From positions 109,339-173,338 of the forward strand of contig NZ_SCUT01000059.1 of NCBI RefSeq assembly GCF_004297265.1: DNA of 64,000 nt, written 5' to 3'. Made by a program: the position numbers and the translations under genes. This DNA comes from Reyranella sp. (GTDB taxonomy: Bacteria; Pseudomonadota; Alphaproteobacteria; Reyranellales; Reyranellaceae). This document shows positions 45,254-54,272 of the stretch, one piece after another. Numbering within the stretch: position 1 is the stretch's first letter; each line of letters starts with the position of its first letter. The notes below the pieces were generated by a model. That model was not told the origin of the DNA. It made no database searches and saw only the letters and a program-made list of their open reading frames with translations.

Positions 45254-45625
45254 ATGAAGACCGATTTCGAACACTGGCTCGCGGCGCAGTTCGCCGATAC
45301 GGGCCCGTTCACGATCTTCATCCTGCTGGTGCGGATCACGTCGTCCAACGCCGTGCCATTGCGATCGAGCTACGCCCACCTGATCGGCGACGAGATGACA
45401 TGGAAGGAGATGCGAGGCCTGCTCGACGGCGCGCGCACACCGTGGGACGGCGTCGCCTTCTTCGTCGGTCTTGGCCACCAGGGCGGCCCGCTGCCCGACC
45501 CGGTGGCCGCGCGCAAGCTGAAGGAGGTCGAGGCCGACGTGAAGGCCGATCCCCTGACCTTGAACCGCGGCCTGTTCTTCGATCGCGAGGGCAGGCACCT
45601 GCGGATCGACGAGACCACGGCATGA
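45254..45625 (+). CDS. Hypothetical protein translationally coupled to fdhD
   Basis: A 123-residue soluble protein, with segments GPFTIFILLVRITSSNAVPL and TPWDGVAFFVGLGHQGGPLP. It is not recognised. The stop overlaps the fdhD ATG (ATGA), which implies co-translation and hints at a role linked to formate dehydrogenase or molybdenum cofactor handling. No catalytic motif is apparent. Confidence 0.7.
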   Translation: MKTDFEHWLAAQFADTGPFTIFILLVRITSSNAVPLRSSYAHLIGDEMTWKEMRGLLDGARTPWDGVAFFVGLGHQGGPLPDPVAARKLKEVEADVKADPLTLNRGLFFDREGRHLRIDETTA

Positions 45626-46422
45626 GCCGCGACGGCTCGGTTCGCCGGCCGGCCCGCCGCCTCACCGCCGGCGGCGGCGAGACGCTCGAGGAGATCGTCG
45701 CCGAAGAGGTCGCAGTGGCGCTGGTCTACAACGGCATCAGCCATGCCGTGATGATGGCGACGCCCTGCGACCTCGAGGATTTCGCCCGCGGCTTCTCCCT
45801 CACCGAGCGGATCGTCGAGCGGCCGTCGGAAATCTACGACATCGAGGTCGAGCCCGTCGGGCGCGGAATCGAGGTCAGGCTCGAGATCGCGGCGCAGCGG
45901 ATGGCGGGTCTCCAGGAGCGGCGGCGCAGCCTCGCCGGCCGCACCGGCTGCGGCCTGTGCGGGGTCGACAGTCTCGACGCCGCCTTACGCGCCGTCCCCG
46001 CGGTGTCGGATCCTCGACCGGTGGCACGACCGTCGATCGAACGCGCGATGGCGGGCCTGCCGGACCATCAGAAGATCAACCGGACGAACGGCGCCACGCA
46101 TGCCGCCGGCTGGGCGTCAGCTGACGGCATGCTGGTTTGCGTGCGCGAGGATGTCGGCCGTCACAACGCGCTCGACAAGCTGGCCGGCGCGCTGGCGCGC
46201 AGCGGTGGCGCCGGGCCGGGCGGCTTCGTGGTCGTCACCAGCCGGTGCTCCTACGAGATGGTCCAGAAAGCGGCGATGATCGGGGCGTCGGCGATCGCAG
46301 CGGTTTCCGCGCCGACGTCGCTCGCCATCGAGACGGCCGAGCAGGCGGGCGTCGCGCTGGTGGCTTTCGTGCGCGACGGCCGCTTGACTGTTTATGCGCA
46401 CGCCGACCGGATCACCACGTGA
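45622..46422 (+). CDS. fdhD: Formate dehydrogenase sulfurtransferase FdhD
   Basis: The 266-residue FdhD protein carries sulfur from IscS to the molybdenum cofactor of formate dehydrogenase. Visible are EEVAVALVYNGISHAVMMATP, the reactive-cysteine motif GRTGCGLCG, the VREDVGRHNALDKLAG signature and TSRCSYEMVQKAA. ATG 45622 overlaps the previous stop; its own TGA overlaps the mobB GTG. It supports the interpretation that the upstream formate dehydrogenase is functional. Confidence 0.95.
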   Translation: MSRDGSVRRPARRLTAGGGETLEEIVAEEVAVALVYNGISHAVMMATPCDLEDFARGFSLTERIVERPSEIYDIEVEPVGRGIEVRLEIAAQRMAGLQERRRSLAGRTGCGLCGVDSLDAALRAVPAVSDPRPVARPSIERAMAGLPDHQKINRTNGATHAAGWASADGMLVCVREDVGRHNALDKLAGALARSGGAGPGGFVVVTSRCSYEMVQKAAMIGASAIAAVSAPTSLAIETAEQAGVALVAFVRDGRLTVYAHADRITT

Positions 46423-46907
46423 ACCCGTCGCGCGTTTTCGGTATCACCGGCTGGAAGAACGCCGGCAAGACGACCCTGACGGAACGCCTCGTGGCGGAGT
46501 TCGTGCGGCGCGGCTGGAAGGTGGCGACCATCAAGCATGCCCATCACGACATCGACATCGACCGGCCGGGCACGGATTCCTGGCGTCATCGCGCCGCCGG
46601 CGCCGGCGAGGTCGCCCTCGTTGGCGGCCGGCGCTACGCCATCATGCGCGAGACGCCGGAGCCATCGCTCTCGGAGGTGTTGGCCCGCCTGTCACCCGCG
46701 GATCTCGTCCTGATCGAAGGCTACAAGCGTGAAGCGCACCTCAAGATCGAGGTGCGGGCATCAAGGGACTCCGAGCCGCTGGCGCCGGGGGATCCCGCCA
46801 TCGTCGCCATCGCCGCCGATGTCCAGCCAGGGGACGGCAATTTGCCGTGGTTTCCGCGCGACGACATTTCCGCCATCGCGGACTTCATTGCCGCGAGGAT
46901 CGGCTGA
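46419..46907 (+). CDS. mobB: Molybdopterin-guanine dinucleotide biosynthesis protein MobB
   Basis: The 162-residue P-loop protein begins VFGITGWKNAGKTTLTERL (Walker A) and has IKHAHHDIDIDRPGTDSWRH and LVLIEGYKREAHLKIEV, all diagnostic for MobB. It assists MobA in attaching GMP to molybdopterin to make bis-MGD, the cofactor needed by formate dehydrogenase. The start is GTG 46419, overlapping the fdhD stop. It ends the island; a small hairpin spans its stop codon. Confidence 0.95.
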   Translation: MNPSRVFGITGWKNAGKTTLTERLVAEFVRRGWKVATIKHAHHDIDIDRPGTDSWRHRAAGAGEVALVGGRRYAIMRETPEPSLSEVLARLSPADLVLIEGYKREAHLKIEVRASRDSEPLAPGDPAIVAIAADVQPGDGNLPWFPRDDISAIADFIAARIG

Positions 46908-46920
46908 CGCCGGGGCGTCA
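46905..46920. terminator. Candidate bidirectional hairpin between convergent genes
   Basis: TGACGC and GCGTCA form a perfect 6-bp stem around CGGG. The left arm contains the mobB stop codon and the right arm the stop codon of the convergent FecR gene. It is followed by GC-rich sequence, not a T run, so a terminator function is only plausible. Confidence 0.4.
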
Positions 46921-48150
46921 GTGCCCCGGGGGGGTGCCCGCCTTCTGTCCCGCGAAGACGCCGCCGGCCTGATAGTTCGGACCGTTCACCGAGAAGGTTC
47001 CAGCCTGATAGTTCGGATATCCCTGTCCGATGAAGGCGCCGTTCATGTTCATCGTGCGGCCCGGTGTGTTCGAATTCGTGGTCGGCATGGTCGCCTGGAA
47101 ACCATAGTTGCCGGTCCGGGTCGTGGTACCGCTATAGCTGCTATTGTTGAAATTCGCGGTGGTGGTGCCGCTGTTCGAGCCCATCGACCAGACCTGCTGA
47201 TAGCTGCCCGTGCCGAAGGAGTAGCGACCATTGTCGCGCACCAGACCGCCCATCACGCCATTGTAGGTGATGGTTTGCGTCATCTGGCCGGAGTTGCTGA
47301 TGACCTTGTCCAGCGTCGGCTGATTCGTGGGCGCGATCTCGGTTGATTGGGTGACGGCCTTAGTGATGATGTTGCTTAGATTGATGTTGCTCGGCCCCGG
47401 GCCGCTGCCGAAGCGGTCGCCCAGGGTATTTCCGCTGCCCTGACCCGAATTGGCGCCCGAGAAGCCCGAACTCTGGGCGGCCTGGTCGGCCCCGCCCTGA
47501 GTTCCGCCCTTGCTGCCTTCGAGCTGGGCGAACAGGGCGCCCAGGGCGCCTGGCGGAATGGCACTCGCCAGGCCCGGCAGGCCGCCGAAGAAGGTCGTCA
47601 CCTGGAAGCCGGGACGGGTCACGATCTCGACCTTGCCGCCGGCGCTGACAGTCATACTGATGCCGAAGACGAAGATCGACATCGTCTTCTGCTGGTCGGC
47701 GTCGAAGATACTGATCCCGCCGCGGATGCCGATGGTGCTCGACGGCGTGGTGACGGTGATGGCGTTGGTCTTGCTGATCTTGCCGCCGACCAGGCGAAAG
47801 ACGCCCTTGCTGGCGTTGATGGCGAGGTCGCCGGTCTTGGTCGCCGGATCGTAGACGAACTTGTCGATGGTGAGCTGCGCGTTCGGGCCGACGGAAAGCG
47901 ACGTTCCGTCGAGGAACATCAAATGCGCGCGGTCGTTGGCCTGGGTCGTGATCAGCTCGTTGGCCTGCACGTCGACGCCCACGCGCAGCACGCGTTCGGC
48001 CTCCGTGGGCGGCTTTCCGCGCGGGTCTCCGTCGGCCGCCGAGGTGACGCCGACCTTGGCATTGGCGGCGAGCGGCGGAAGGGAGGCGGCCGCGGCGAGA
48101 AGCGCGGCGGCCAGCAGGGACAGGTTCGAGCCAGAGAGTCTGGGGGCCAC
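46918..48150 (-). CDS. Exported FecR-domain protein
   Basis: The 410-residue protein has a signal peptide (about residues 1-31). A FecR domain follows: GVDVQANELITTQANDRAHLMFLDGTSLSVGPNA and TKTGDLAINASKGVFRLVGGK-type segments, ending near TTPSSTIGIRGG. The last 200 residues are low-complexity, rich in Ser, Gly, Asn, Thr and Gln. The start is GTG 48150 with GGAGA upstream. It is downstream of, and probably co-transcribed with, a TPR/beta-barrel gene, a common pairing in alphaproteobacteria that suggests surface export or adhesion. Confidence 0.82.
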   Translation of the reverse strand: MAPRLSGSNLSLLAAALLAAAASLPPLAANAKVGVTSAADGDPRGKPPTEAERVLRVGVDVQANELITTQANDRAHLMFLDGTSLSVGPNAQLTIDKFVYDPATKTGDLAINASKGVFRLVGGKISKTNAITVTTPSSTIGIRGGISIFDADQQKTMSIFVFGISMTVSAGGKVEIVTRPGFQVTTFFGGLPGLASAIPPGALGALFAQLEGSKGGTQGGADQAAQSSGFSGANSGQGSGNTLGDRFGSGPGPSNINLSNIITKAVTQSTEIAPTNQPTLDKVISNSGQMTQTITYNGVMGGLVRDNGRYSFGTGSYQQVWSMGSNSGTTTANFNNSSYSGTTTRTGNYGFQATMPTTNSNTPGRTMNMNGAFIGQGYPNYQAGTFSVNGPNYQAGGVFAGQKAGTPPGH

Positions 48151-48169
48151 TGTGATCTCCTGAGCGGCG

Positions 48170-49537
48170 CTAGAAGCGCCAGGTTACTCCGATGAGCGCA
48201 CTGTTGTTCGTGAACGCGTAGTTGGGAATGTCCGCCGACCGCACGAACCTTCCACCGGAAACCGTGAACATGGTCCGCTGATCGAAAGGAATGGACAAGG
48301 TTATATTCAGAATCGTGTCCGTTTGTTGTCTGGTAACGGACGGATCCACGACGGCATCGGGTTGATCATAATACCACCACTGCACGTTGCCGAACAGGCT
48401 GATGGTCCAGGGCATCTCGCTCTTGAACAGCGGATCGGCGAAGGAGAAGGACATGCCGCCGCCGGCGCCGTAGAGCGTGTAATTCTGCCAGGGCGTGCTG
48501 TCGGTCTGGTAGCGCTGCAGGTTGCCGTTCGCGTAGAGCATCAGGGCGTCGTTGACCAGATACTGGAAGGTCGTGTTGGCGGTGTATTCGACGCCGGTGA
48601 ACTGGTTGTTGGTCGGGAGATACCAGCTGTTCTGGTACATCTGCCGCCGCCAGACGAGGTTCGTGGTGTTGCGCAGTTTGTCTGACAGCAGCGTCCCCAC
48701 TTCGAGCCCCGAGCCGAAGCTGCCGTAGTAGGGCACGTCGTTGACCCAGATGTAGCCCACCGTGCCGAACGGCTTCAGCGAGACATCCTCGAAGATGCCC
48801 TGGAACGCCTGGAAGCGCGGTCCCGAGGTCAGGTCGAGGATGGAGACGTTGGCGGCCTGGATCTGGAACTGGCGGTTGAGATAGCCCGAGAGCTGCGTCT
48901 CGAGCTGGCCCCGGTTGTTCTGGCCGAGATCGTAGGTATGGCGGACGAAGCCCGACGTGACGGCGCCCCAATCGGCGGTGCCCAGAGCCGACTGGTTCAG
49001 GTTGGCCGCCTGGCCAAACAGGCGGACGCTCGAGGTCGGGGGGCCGAGGTTTGCGTTCGACTGGTAACGCATGCCGGCGAAGATCTCGCCGCTGAAGCGC
49101 GACTTAGTCAGCCGCTTCTCCGATTCCGCGAGGAACTGCTCGGCGCGGCTCTTGACGTCCGGCGGCAGCGAGGCCGACTTCAGCGTCATCTCGAAATAGC
49201 TGCGCGCCACCTCGAAGGATCCCAGCCGGTAGTAGAGGACGCCCAGTTCGAGGCGGACGCGCGGCAAGTCCGGATCGACGACCAGCATGCGTTCGAGCGC
49301 CGAGATGGCGCCTTCGAGATCGCCGGTCTTGGACGCGATCATCGCGAACTTGAAAAGCGTGTCGAGGTCGGACGGCTTCCGCAGCATTTCCTGAAAGGCC
49401 GCGTCGTATTCGGCCTCGTCGGCCGCCGAAACGGTCGATGTCTGCGCCGCGGCTGGGTATGCGCCCGCGACGACAGCACCGAAGCCGCCGGCCAGTAGCA
49501 GAGCGACAAGGCTCACGCACCGTCCGAACCTGCTCAC
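48170..49537 (-). CDS. TPR-containing outer-membrane beta-barrel protein (Slam/DUF560-like)
   Basis: A 455-residue outer-membrane protein. It has a signal peptide (1-31), then TPR-like helices (about 45-135, including GDLEGAISALERMLVVDPDLP and VRLELGVLYYRLGSFEVA). A C-terminal barrel of about 300 residues has alternating aromatic strands and ends in Trp-Arg-Phe, the usual terminal phenylalanine signal. This resembles surface lipoprotein assembly modifier proteins. The start is GTG 49537, with GGGGAG 9 nt upstream. The FecR gene follows by 19 nt and may encode its client. Confidence 0.8.
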   Translation of the reverse strand: MSRFGRCVSLVALLLAGGFGAVVAGAYPAAAQTSTVSAADEAEYDAAFQEMLRKPSDLDTLFKFAMIASKTGDLEGAISALERMLVVDPDLPRVRLELGVLYYRLGSFEVARSYFEMTLKSASLPPDVKSRAEQFLAESEKRLTKSRFSGEIFAGMRYQSNANLGPPTSSVRLFGQAANLNQSALGTADWGAVTSGFVRHTYDLGQNNRGQLETQLSGYLNRQFQIQAANVSILDLTSGPRFQAFQGIFEDVSLKPFGTVGYIWVNDVPYYGSFGSGLEVGTLLSDKLRNTTNLVWRRQMYQNSWYLPTNNQFTGVEYTANTTFQYLVNDALMLYANGNLQRYQTDSTPWQNYTLYGAGGGMSFSFADPLFKSEMPWTISLFGNVQWWYYDQPDAVVDPSVTRQQTDTILNITLSIPFDQRTMFTVSGGRFVRSADIPNYAFTNNSALIGVTWRF

Positions 49538-49608
49538 GATCGTCTTCTCCCCCGATTTCCCGTGAGTTGCGAGAATAACTGCTCACAAAGAATGAAGCAG
49601 GAACTGTG

Positions 49609-50604
49609 CTAGATCAACCAACTCCGGATCGTAAGTACCCAGCCGACCAACAGATTGGCGCGGGCGGCACGCATGCGCAGGAGCATGCGGCGGTATTGGC
49701 GATCCCCGAGGGCCGTCACGAAGCGCTCCTGATCGCGAATCATTGCACCGAGCATGCGATCAAGCATTTGCGAATAGGTGTTGCCCCAGTTCCGGCTCGA
49801 CAGATGGAGACGTCCGCCCAGCACGGGGTTGTCCGCCGCGCCGTTGCGGCCGTGAAGCCGGTAGGAGTAGAGGGCGTCGTCGATCAGCAGGGAACCGGCG
49901 ACCATCTGCGCCATGACCACCACGTAGAAGTCCATGTGCAGGCGGAACGCTTCGTCATCCTCGGGAAAGACGAGATTGATCAGCGAGCGCCGGAACATCA
50001 TCGACGAGGTGCTGACCCAGACCCAGTGCACCGCGCGTTTGGTGTAGAGGCGATAGGGCGTGTGGCTCTGCCATCCGGCAGTGCCGCGCGATGCATCGAT
50101 CGTCGGCACGCGGCTCGCCTCGATGGGCACAAAGGCCTGGTCGCGGTCGACACGGGCGCGGTCCTTGCCGAACCAGTACATGCCGCCGGCGATCAATTCG
50201 TCGTGACCGTTGATCAGGCGCGCGTTGCACGCCGTGAAGCCCACCGCGTAGGTCTCGTTCAGGTGGGCGGCGAGATGGCGTTCGAGGAAGTCCGGGTTCC
50301 ACAGATCGTCGGAATCGAGGAAGCAGACGAACATCGCGTTCGTCTCGGCGAGGCCGCGGCGCGTGGCGCCGGTCTGCCCGACATTCCTGTCGAGACGGAT
50401 GTGGCGGAAGCGGGAGTCGGCAAGCTCCTCGAGTGTCTGCTGGACGACGGCGACCGAATCGTCGGTCGAGGCGTCGTCGACGATGACGCAGTCGAAGTCG
50501 CGCAGGGTCTGGTGCGCGACCGAACGGATGGCGTCGGCGATGTAGTCACGGCAGTTGTAGCAGGTGACGACGACCGAGATGCGGGGGAGCTTGGCTTCGG
50601 TCAC
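49609..50604 (-). CDS. Glycosyltransferase family 2 protein
   Basis: The 331-residue protein has a GT-A fold signature: ISVVVTCYNCRDYIADAI at the N-terminus, CVIVDDASTDDSVAVV, GATRRGLAET and the metal-binding FLDSDDLWNPDF. It transfers a sugar from a nucleotide donor to an unknown acceptor. No membrane anchor is clear apart from a mildly hydrophobic C-terminus. The start is GTG 50604, overlapping the stop of the dehydratase gene by 4 nt (GTGA); the apparent extension to 51804 lies wholly within that gene and is rejected. Confidence 0.9.
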   Translation of the reverse strand: MTEAKLPRISVVVTCYNCRDYIADAIRSVAHQTLRDFDCVIVDDASTDDSVAVVQQTLEELADSRFRHIRLDRNVGQTGATRRGLAETNAMFVCFLDSDDLWNPDFLERHLAAHLNETYAVGFTACNARLINGHDELIAGGMYWFGKDRARVDRDQAFVPIEASRVPTIDASRGTAGWQSHTPYRLYTKRAVHWVWVSTSSMMFRRSLINLVFPEDDEAFRLHMDFYVVVMAQMVAGSLLIDDALYSYRLHGRNGAADNPVLGGRLHLSSRNWGNTYSQMLDRMLGAMIRDQERFVTALGDRQYRRMLLRMRAARANLLVGWVLTIRSWLI

Positions 50605-52358
50605 TTTTCCGGTCCGAGGAAGTCGAAGTCGACGCCTTCGTCGGCCTGCAGCACGGTCTTGAAGAACAGGCCGGTGTAGCCGCGCCCGCTGCCGGGATGG
50701 GCCGCAGGCGCCTTCCAGGCCTTCTTGCGGGCCGCCAGCGTCTTTGCATCGACATGGAGTTCGAGCCGGCGCTTCGGCACGTCGAGGGTGATGCGGTCGC
50801 CGGTCTTCACCAGTGCCAGCGGGCCGCCGACCGCGGCCTCCGGCGCGACGTGCAGCACGATGGTGCCGAACGCCGTGCCGCTCATGCGCGCATCGGAAAT
50901 GCGGATCATGTCCTTCACGCCGGCGCGCGCGAGCTTCATGGGAATGGGGAACGAGCCCGCCTCGGGCATGCCGGGCGCGCCCTTGGGGCCGGCATTGCGC
51001 AGCACCAGGATGTCTTCCGCCTTTACATCGAGGTCCGGATCGTCGCCGCGGGCAGCGAGATCCTCCAGCGAGTCGAACACCACGGCGCGGCCGGTATGGG
51101 TCATCAGCGCAGGCGAGGCCGCCGCGTGCTTGATGACGGCGCCGCGCGGCGCAAGATTGCCGCGCAGCACGGCCATGCCACCGGTCGGCTTGATCGGATT
51201 GGCAGGCGTGCGGATCACGGTCTGGCCCGGCACCATCTCGGCGCCGTCGATCACCTGCTTCAGCGTCTTGCCGGCCACCGTCCTGCACTTCTCGTCGAGG
51301 TTCCTTCGGATCTCCTTCATCAGGCGCGAATTGCCGCCCGCCCAATGGAAGTGCTCCATGTAGTGATCGCCGGACGGCTTCAGGTCGACCAGCACCGGCA
51401 CGTTGCGGCCGATCTCGTCGAACTCTTCCAGCTCGATCTCGATCCCGAGGCGACGCGCCACCGCGGTGAGATGCACCAGCGCATTGGTCGAGCCGCCGAT
51501 CGCCTGCAGCACGGTGAGCGCGTTGCGGAACGCCGCCTTGGTCATGATCTCGCTTGGCTTCGGCCCCTGCTTGACCGCCATCTCGGCCGCGAGCCTGCCG
51601 GTCTGCTCGGCGATGCGCAGCCGGTCCGAGTGGGTGGCCGGTATCGAGCCGCTGGTCGGCAGGCCCATACCCAGCGCCTCGACGATGCAGCCCATGGTGC
51701 TGGCGGTGCCCATCACCATACAGGTGCCCTTGGTCGGCGCCAGGCGCTCGCTCACCTGCTCGATGTCGGATTCGGAGAAGGTGCCGGCGCGATACTGGCC
51801 CCACAGGCGGCGGCAGTCGGTGCAGGCGCCCAGCACCTCGCCCTTGAAATGGCCCACCAGCATCGGTCCCACCGGCAGCACGACGGCCGGCCGGTCGGCG
51901 CTCGCCGCGGCCATGAGCTGGGCCGGCAGGGTCTTGTCGCAGCCGCCGATCAGCACCACCGAGTCCATCGGCTGGGCACGGATCATCTCCTCGGTGTCCA
52001 TCGACATGAGGTTGCGCAGGAACATGCTGGTCGGATGGGAGAAGCTCTCGTGGATCGACACGGTCGGGAAGACCATTGGCAGCGCGCCGGCCAACATGAC
52101 GCCGCGCTTCACCGCTTCGATCAGGTCCGGCACGTTGCCGTGGCAGGGATTGTAGTCGGAGAAGGTGTTGGTGATGCCAACGATCGGCCGGTCGAGTGCG
52201 TCGTCGGAATAGCCGCCGGCCTTGATGAAGGCCTTGCGCAGGAACAGCGAGAAGCCGGCATCGCCGTAGGTGGCGAGGCCCTGTCGCAGTCCTGTCTCCT
52301 TCTTCGGTGCGGTTTTTGGTTCGGCTTTCGACGGGCGGCGGCGTTTGGCGGATGCCAT
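50601..52358 (-). CDS. IlvD/Edd-family dehydratase
   Basis: This 585-residue iron-sulfur dehydratase has conserved cysteine segments NPCHGNVPDL, GGCDKTLPAQ and GACTDC, plus MGTASTMGCIVEALGM and ISDARMSGTAFGT with the catalytic serine region. The family includes dihydroxy-acid dehydratase and sugar-acid dehydratases such as L-arabinonate dehydratase. The isolated context and the long lysine- and arginine-rich N-terminus favour a sugar-acid type, but this is not certain. ATG 52358 is chosen. It lies 32 nt after the flavoprotein gene. Confidence 0.88.
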   Translation of the reverse strand: MASAKRRRPSKAEPKTAPKKETGLRQGLATYGDAGFSLFLRKAFIKAGGYSDDALDRPIVGITNTFSDYNPCHGNVPDLIEAVKRGVMLAGALPMVFPTVSIHESFSHPTSMFLRNLMSMDTEEMIRAQPMDSVVLIGGCDKTLPAQLMAAASADRPAVVLPVGPMLVGHFKGEVLGACTDCRRLWGQYRAGTFSESDIEQVSERLAPTKGTCMVMGTASTMGCIVEALGMGLPTSGSIPATHSDRLRIAEQTGRLAAEMAVKQGPKPSEIMTKAAFRNALTVLQAIGGSTNALVHLTAVARRLGIEIELEEFDEIGRNVPVLVDLKPSGDHYMEHFHWAGGNSRLMKEIRRNLDEKCRTVAGKTLKQVIDGAEMVPGQTVIRTPANPIKPTGGMAVLRGNLAPRGAVIKHAAASPALMTHTGRAVVFDSLEDLAARGDDPDLDVKAEDILVLRNAGPKGAPGMPEAGSFPIPMKLARAGVKDMIRISDARMSGTAFGTIVLHVAPEAAVGGPLALVKTGDRITLDVPKRRLELHVDAKTLAARKKAWKAPAAHPGSGRGYTGLFFKTVLQADEGVDFDFLGPEK

Positions 52359-52390
52359 GTCGGTTTCTCTCCCAGATTCACGGCATTTTG

Positions 52391-53512
52391 TCAGGTCGGC
52401 CCATCGCCGACCAGACCGGCGGCCCATCGTGCATGCGCCGTGGCGTCGCGACCTCCGTCGATGGTTTGCGCCAGTTCCAGTCCCATCAGGGCGCCGAACT
52501 TGAAGCCATGGCCCGAGCAGGGCGACATCGCCCAGCCTTTCGCGCCCTGCTTCTCGACGACGAAGCGCTCGTCGCCGGTGACGCTATAGAAGCAGACCTT
52601 CAGGTTCCGCACCTGCCAACGGTCGAACCCTCGCAGCAGGTTGCCGCAGCGATCGAGGAGGGCGCGCATCTCGCTTTCCTGCGCATCGCGCGTCGCGGCG
52701 GGATCTCCGCTCCGGCTGAACTCGTGGTCGCCCACCTTCATGCCGCGTCCGCGGACGGGTGGCACGAGATAGAGGCCGACGTCGCCCGTCTTCTCGATGA
52801 TCATCGGTCCCCTGGCCCAGGCGGCGCGCTGGTCTTCCGGCAGGTCGAAATAGATCACGACCTGGCGCGAGGGCACGACACGCATTGCAAGTGCCGGCAG
52901 CAGGCGCGGAGCCCAGGCGCCGGCGGCCACAATGACGACGTCGCCATCGTGCGTCGCGCCGGCCTTCGTGACGATGCGTCCGTGCTCGAGATCCACCGTG
53001 CGGACGGGCGTGTCGCCGCGCAGCGTCACGTTGGCCTGCGCGCCGAGGTGCCGCACGAGTGCCGTCACGATGTCCTGCGCCAGCAGCACGCCGCCCGTGT
53101 CGATCCAGAAGGCGCGCTCGAGTCCCTTGGTGTCGAGCAGGGGAAAGCGTCGCGGCAGCTCCGACATCGACAGCTCGGTCATCGGCTTGCCGATCGAGGC
53201 GAGGGCGGCAGCCGACCGTTCCGCCCAGTCTGCGCCATTGCCGCTCAGCGCCAGGGTGCCGGACGGCTCGTAGAGGGTCTGACCGAGATCGGACCACAGG
53301 AGGTCCCAGGCCGCGTATGCATCGTCGATCATCCGGGCGTAGCCGACATGGGTGCCGTAGGGATGGCGGATCAACCTGTGCTCATCCATCGACGAGGCCA
53401 AGGGGTTGGGCAGCGGACCCTGCTCGAACAGCTCGACCTCGTGGCCCCGGCGCGCCAATCCCCAGGCCGTCGAAAGGCCCATGATGCCGCCGCCGATGAC
53501 GATCGCTTTCAT
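52391..53512 (-). CDS. FAD-dependent amine oxidase, monomeric sarcosine oxidase-like
   Basis: The 373-residue protein has a Rossmann FAD motif IVIGGGIMGLSTAWGLARRG at its start and the DAO fold. The segment AMSPCSGHGFKFGALMG near the C-terminus matches the sarcosine oxidase site where FAD is attached covalently to cysteine. It presumably oxidises an N-methylated or other secondary amino acid. ATG 53512 places the Rossmann strand at residue 3; an upstream start at 53560 adds a basic tail. The dehydratase and glycosyltransferase genes follow on the same strand. Confidence 0.9.
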   Translation of the reverse strand: MKAIVIGGGIMGLSTAWGLARRGHEVELFEQGPLPNPLASSMDEHRLIRHPYGTHVGYARMIDDAYAAWDLLWSDLGQTLYEPSGTLALSGNGADWAERSAAALASIGKPMTELSMSELPRRFPLLDTKGLERAFWIDTGGVLLAQDIVTALVRHLGAQANVTLRGDTPVRTVDLEHGRIVTKAGATHDGDVVIVAAGAWAPRLLPALAMRVVPSRQVVIYFDLPEDQRAAWARGPMIIEKTGDVGLYLVPPVRGRGMKVGDHEFSRSGDPAATRDAQESEMRALLDRCGNLLRGFDRWQVRNLKVCFYSVTGDERFVVEKQGAKGWAMSPCSGHGFKFGALMGLELAQTIDGGRDATAHARWAAGLVGDGPT

Positions 53513-53674
53513 CCGTGTCCTTGACCGTTCAGCACGAAGTTCATCCTCTCTGCGCCGCATTTACACCCTTTGAGGGCCATTGAGATCCCCCCTCGAAGGT
53601 GTTGCAAATCCGGTTGGCATGAGCGTTGATGTCGCCGGGGCTTACACAACCGCGAAATAGTCGAAGGAACGAAC

Positions 53675-54265
53675 ATGGCAATGACCATGCTGCAGATGGC
53701 CGGGGCGCAACCGACGCCGGCCACCATGGCCGACGGGATCCTGCTGATCATCGATGCGCAGAGGGAATATACGGATGGATTGCTGCCGCTGACCGGGGTG
53801 CAGCCTGCGGTCGAGGCGTTGGCCGTGCTGCTGGAGAAGGCCCGCCACGCGGGCGCACCCGTTGTCCATGTGCGCCACCAGTCCAAGGGCAAGGCCTTCA
53901 ATCCGACGTCGACGGGCTACGAGATCGTCAAGGAGCTGACGCCCCGCGACGGCGAGACGATCATCGACAAGGGATTGCCCAATGCGTTTGCGGGAACGGA
54001 CCTGGCCACGAAGCTTGCCGGGCTCGGCCGCAAGAACCTGATCGTCGGCGGCTTCATGACCCATATGTGCATTTCGGCGACCGTGCGTGCGGCGACGGAC
54101 CAGGGCTTCATGAGCACCATCGCAGCCGACACGGTGGCGACGCGCGACCTGCCCGATGCCACGGGTGGCGACACGATCGGCGCGGAGGCCATCAACAGGA
54201 TCACTCTTGCGGCCCTGTCCGACCGTTTTGCCTGGATCGTGCCGTCGGCCGGGCAGATCGCCTGA
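53675..54265 (+). CDS. Isochorismatase-like cysteine hydrolase
   Basis: A 196-residue protein with the cysteine-hydrolase triad of this family: Asp27 in LLIIDAQREY, Lys99 in ETIIDKGLPNAF and Cys132 in GGFMTHMCISATVRAA. Members hydrolyse isochorismate, nicotinamide, N-carbamoyl compounds or similar amides. The ATG has AAGGAAC upstream. It is divergent from the flavoprotein gene and is followed by a strong hairpin. Substrate not assignable. Confidence 0.9.
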   Translation: MAMTMLQMAGAQPTPATMADGILLIIDAQREYTDGLLPLTGVQPAVEALAVLLEKARHAGAPVVHVRHQSKGKAFNPTSTGYEIVKELTPRDGETIIDKGLPNAFAGTDLATKLAGLGRKNLIVGGFMTHMCISATVRAATDQGFMSTIAADTVATRDLPDATGGDTIGAEAINRITLAALSDRFAWIVPSAGQIA

Positions 54266-54272
54266 CACAAAG

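Noticed and set aside
50605..51804. N-terminal extension of the glycosyltransferase to 731 residues
   Set aside because: The extension lies inside the IlvD/Edd gene in another frame, and the GT-A domain begins right after GTG 50604, which overlaps that gene's stop.
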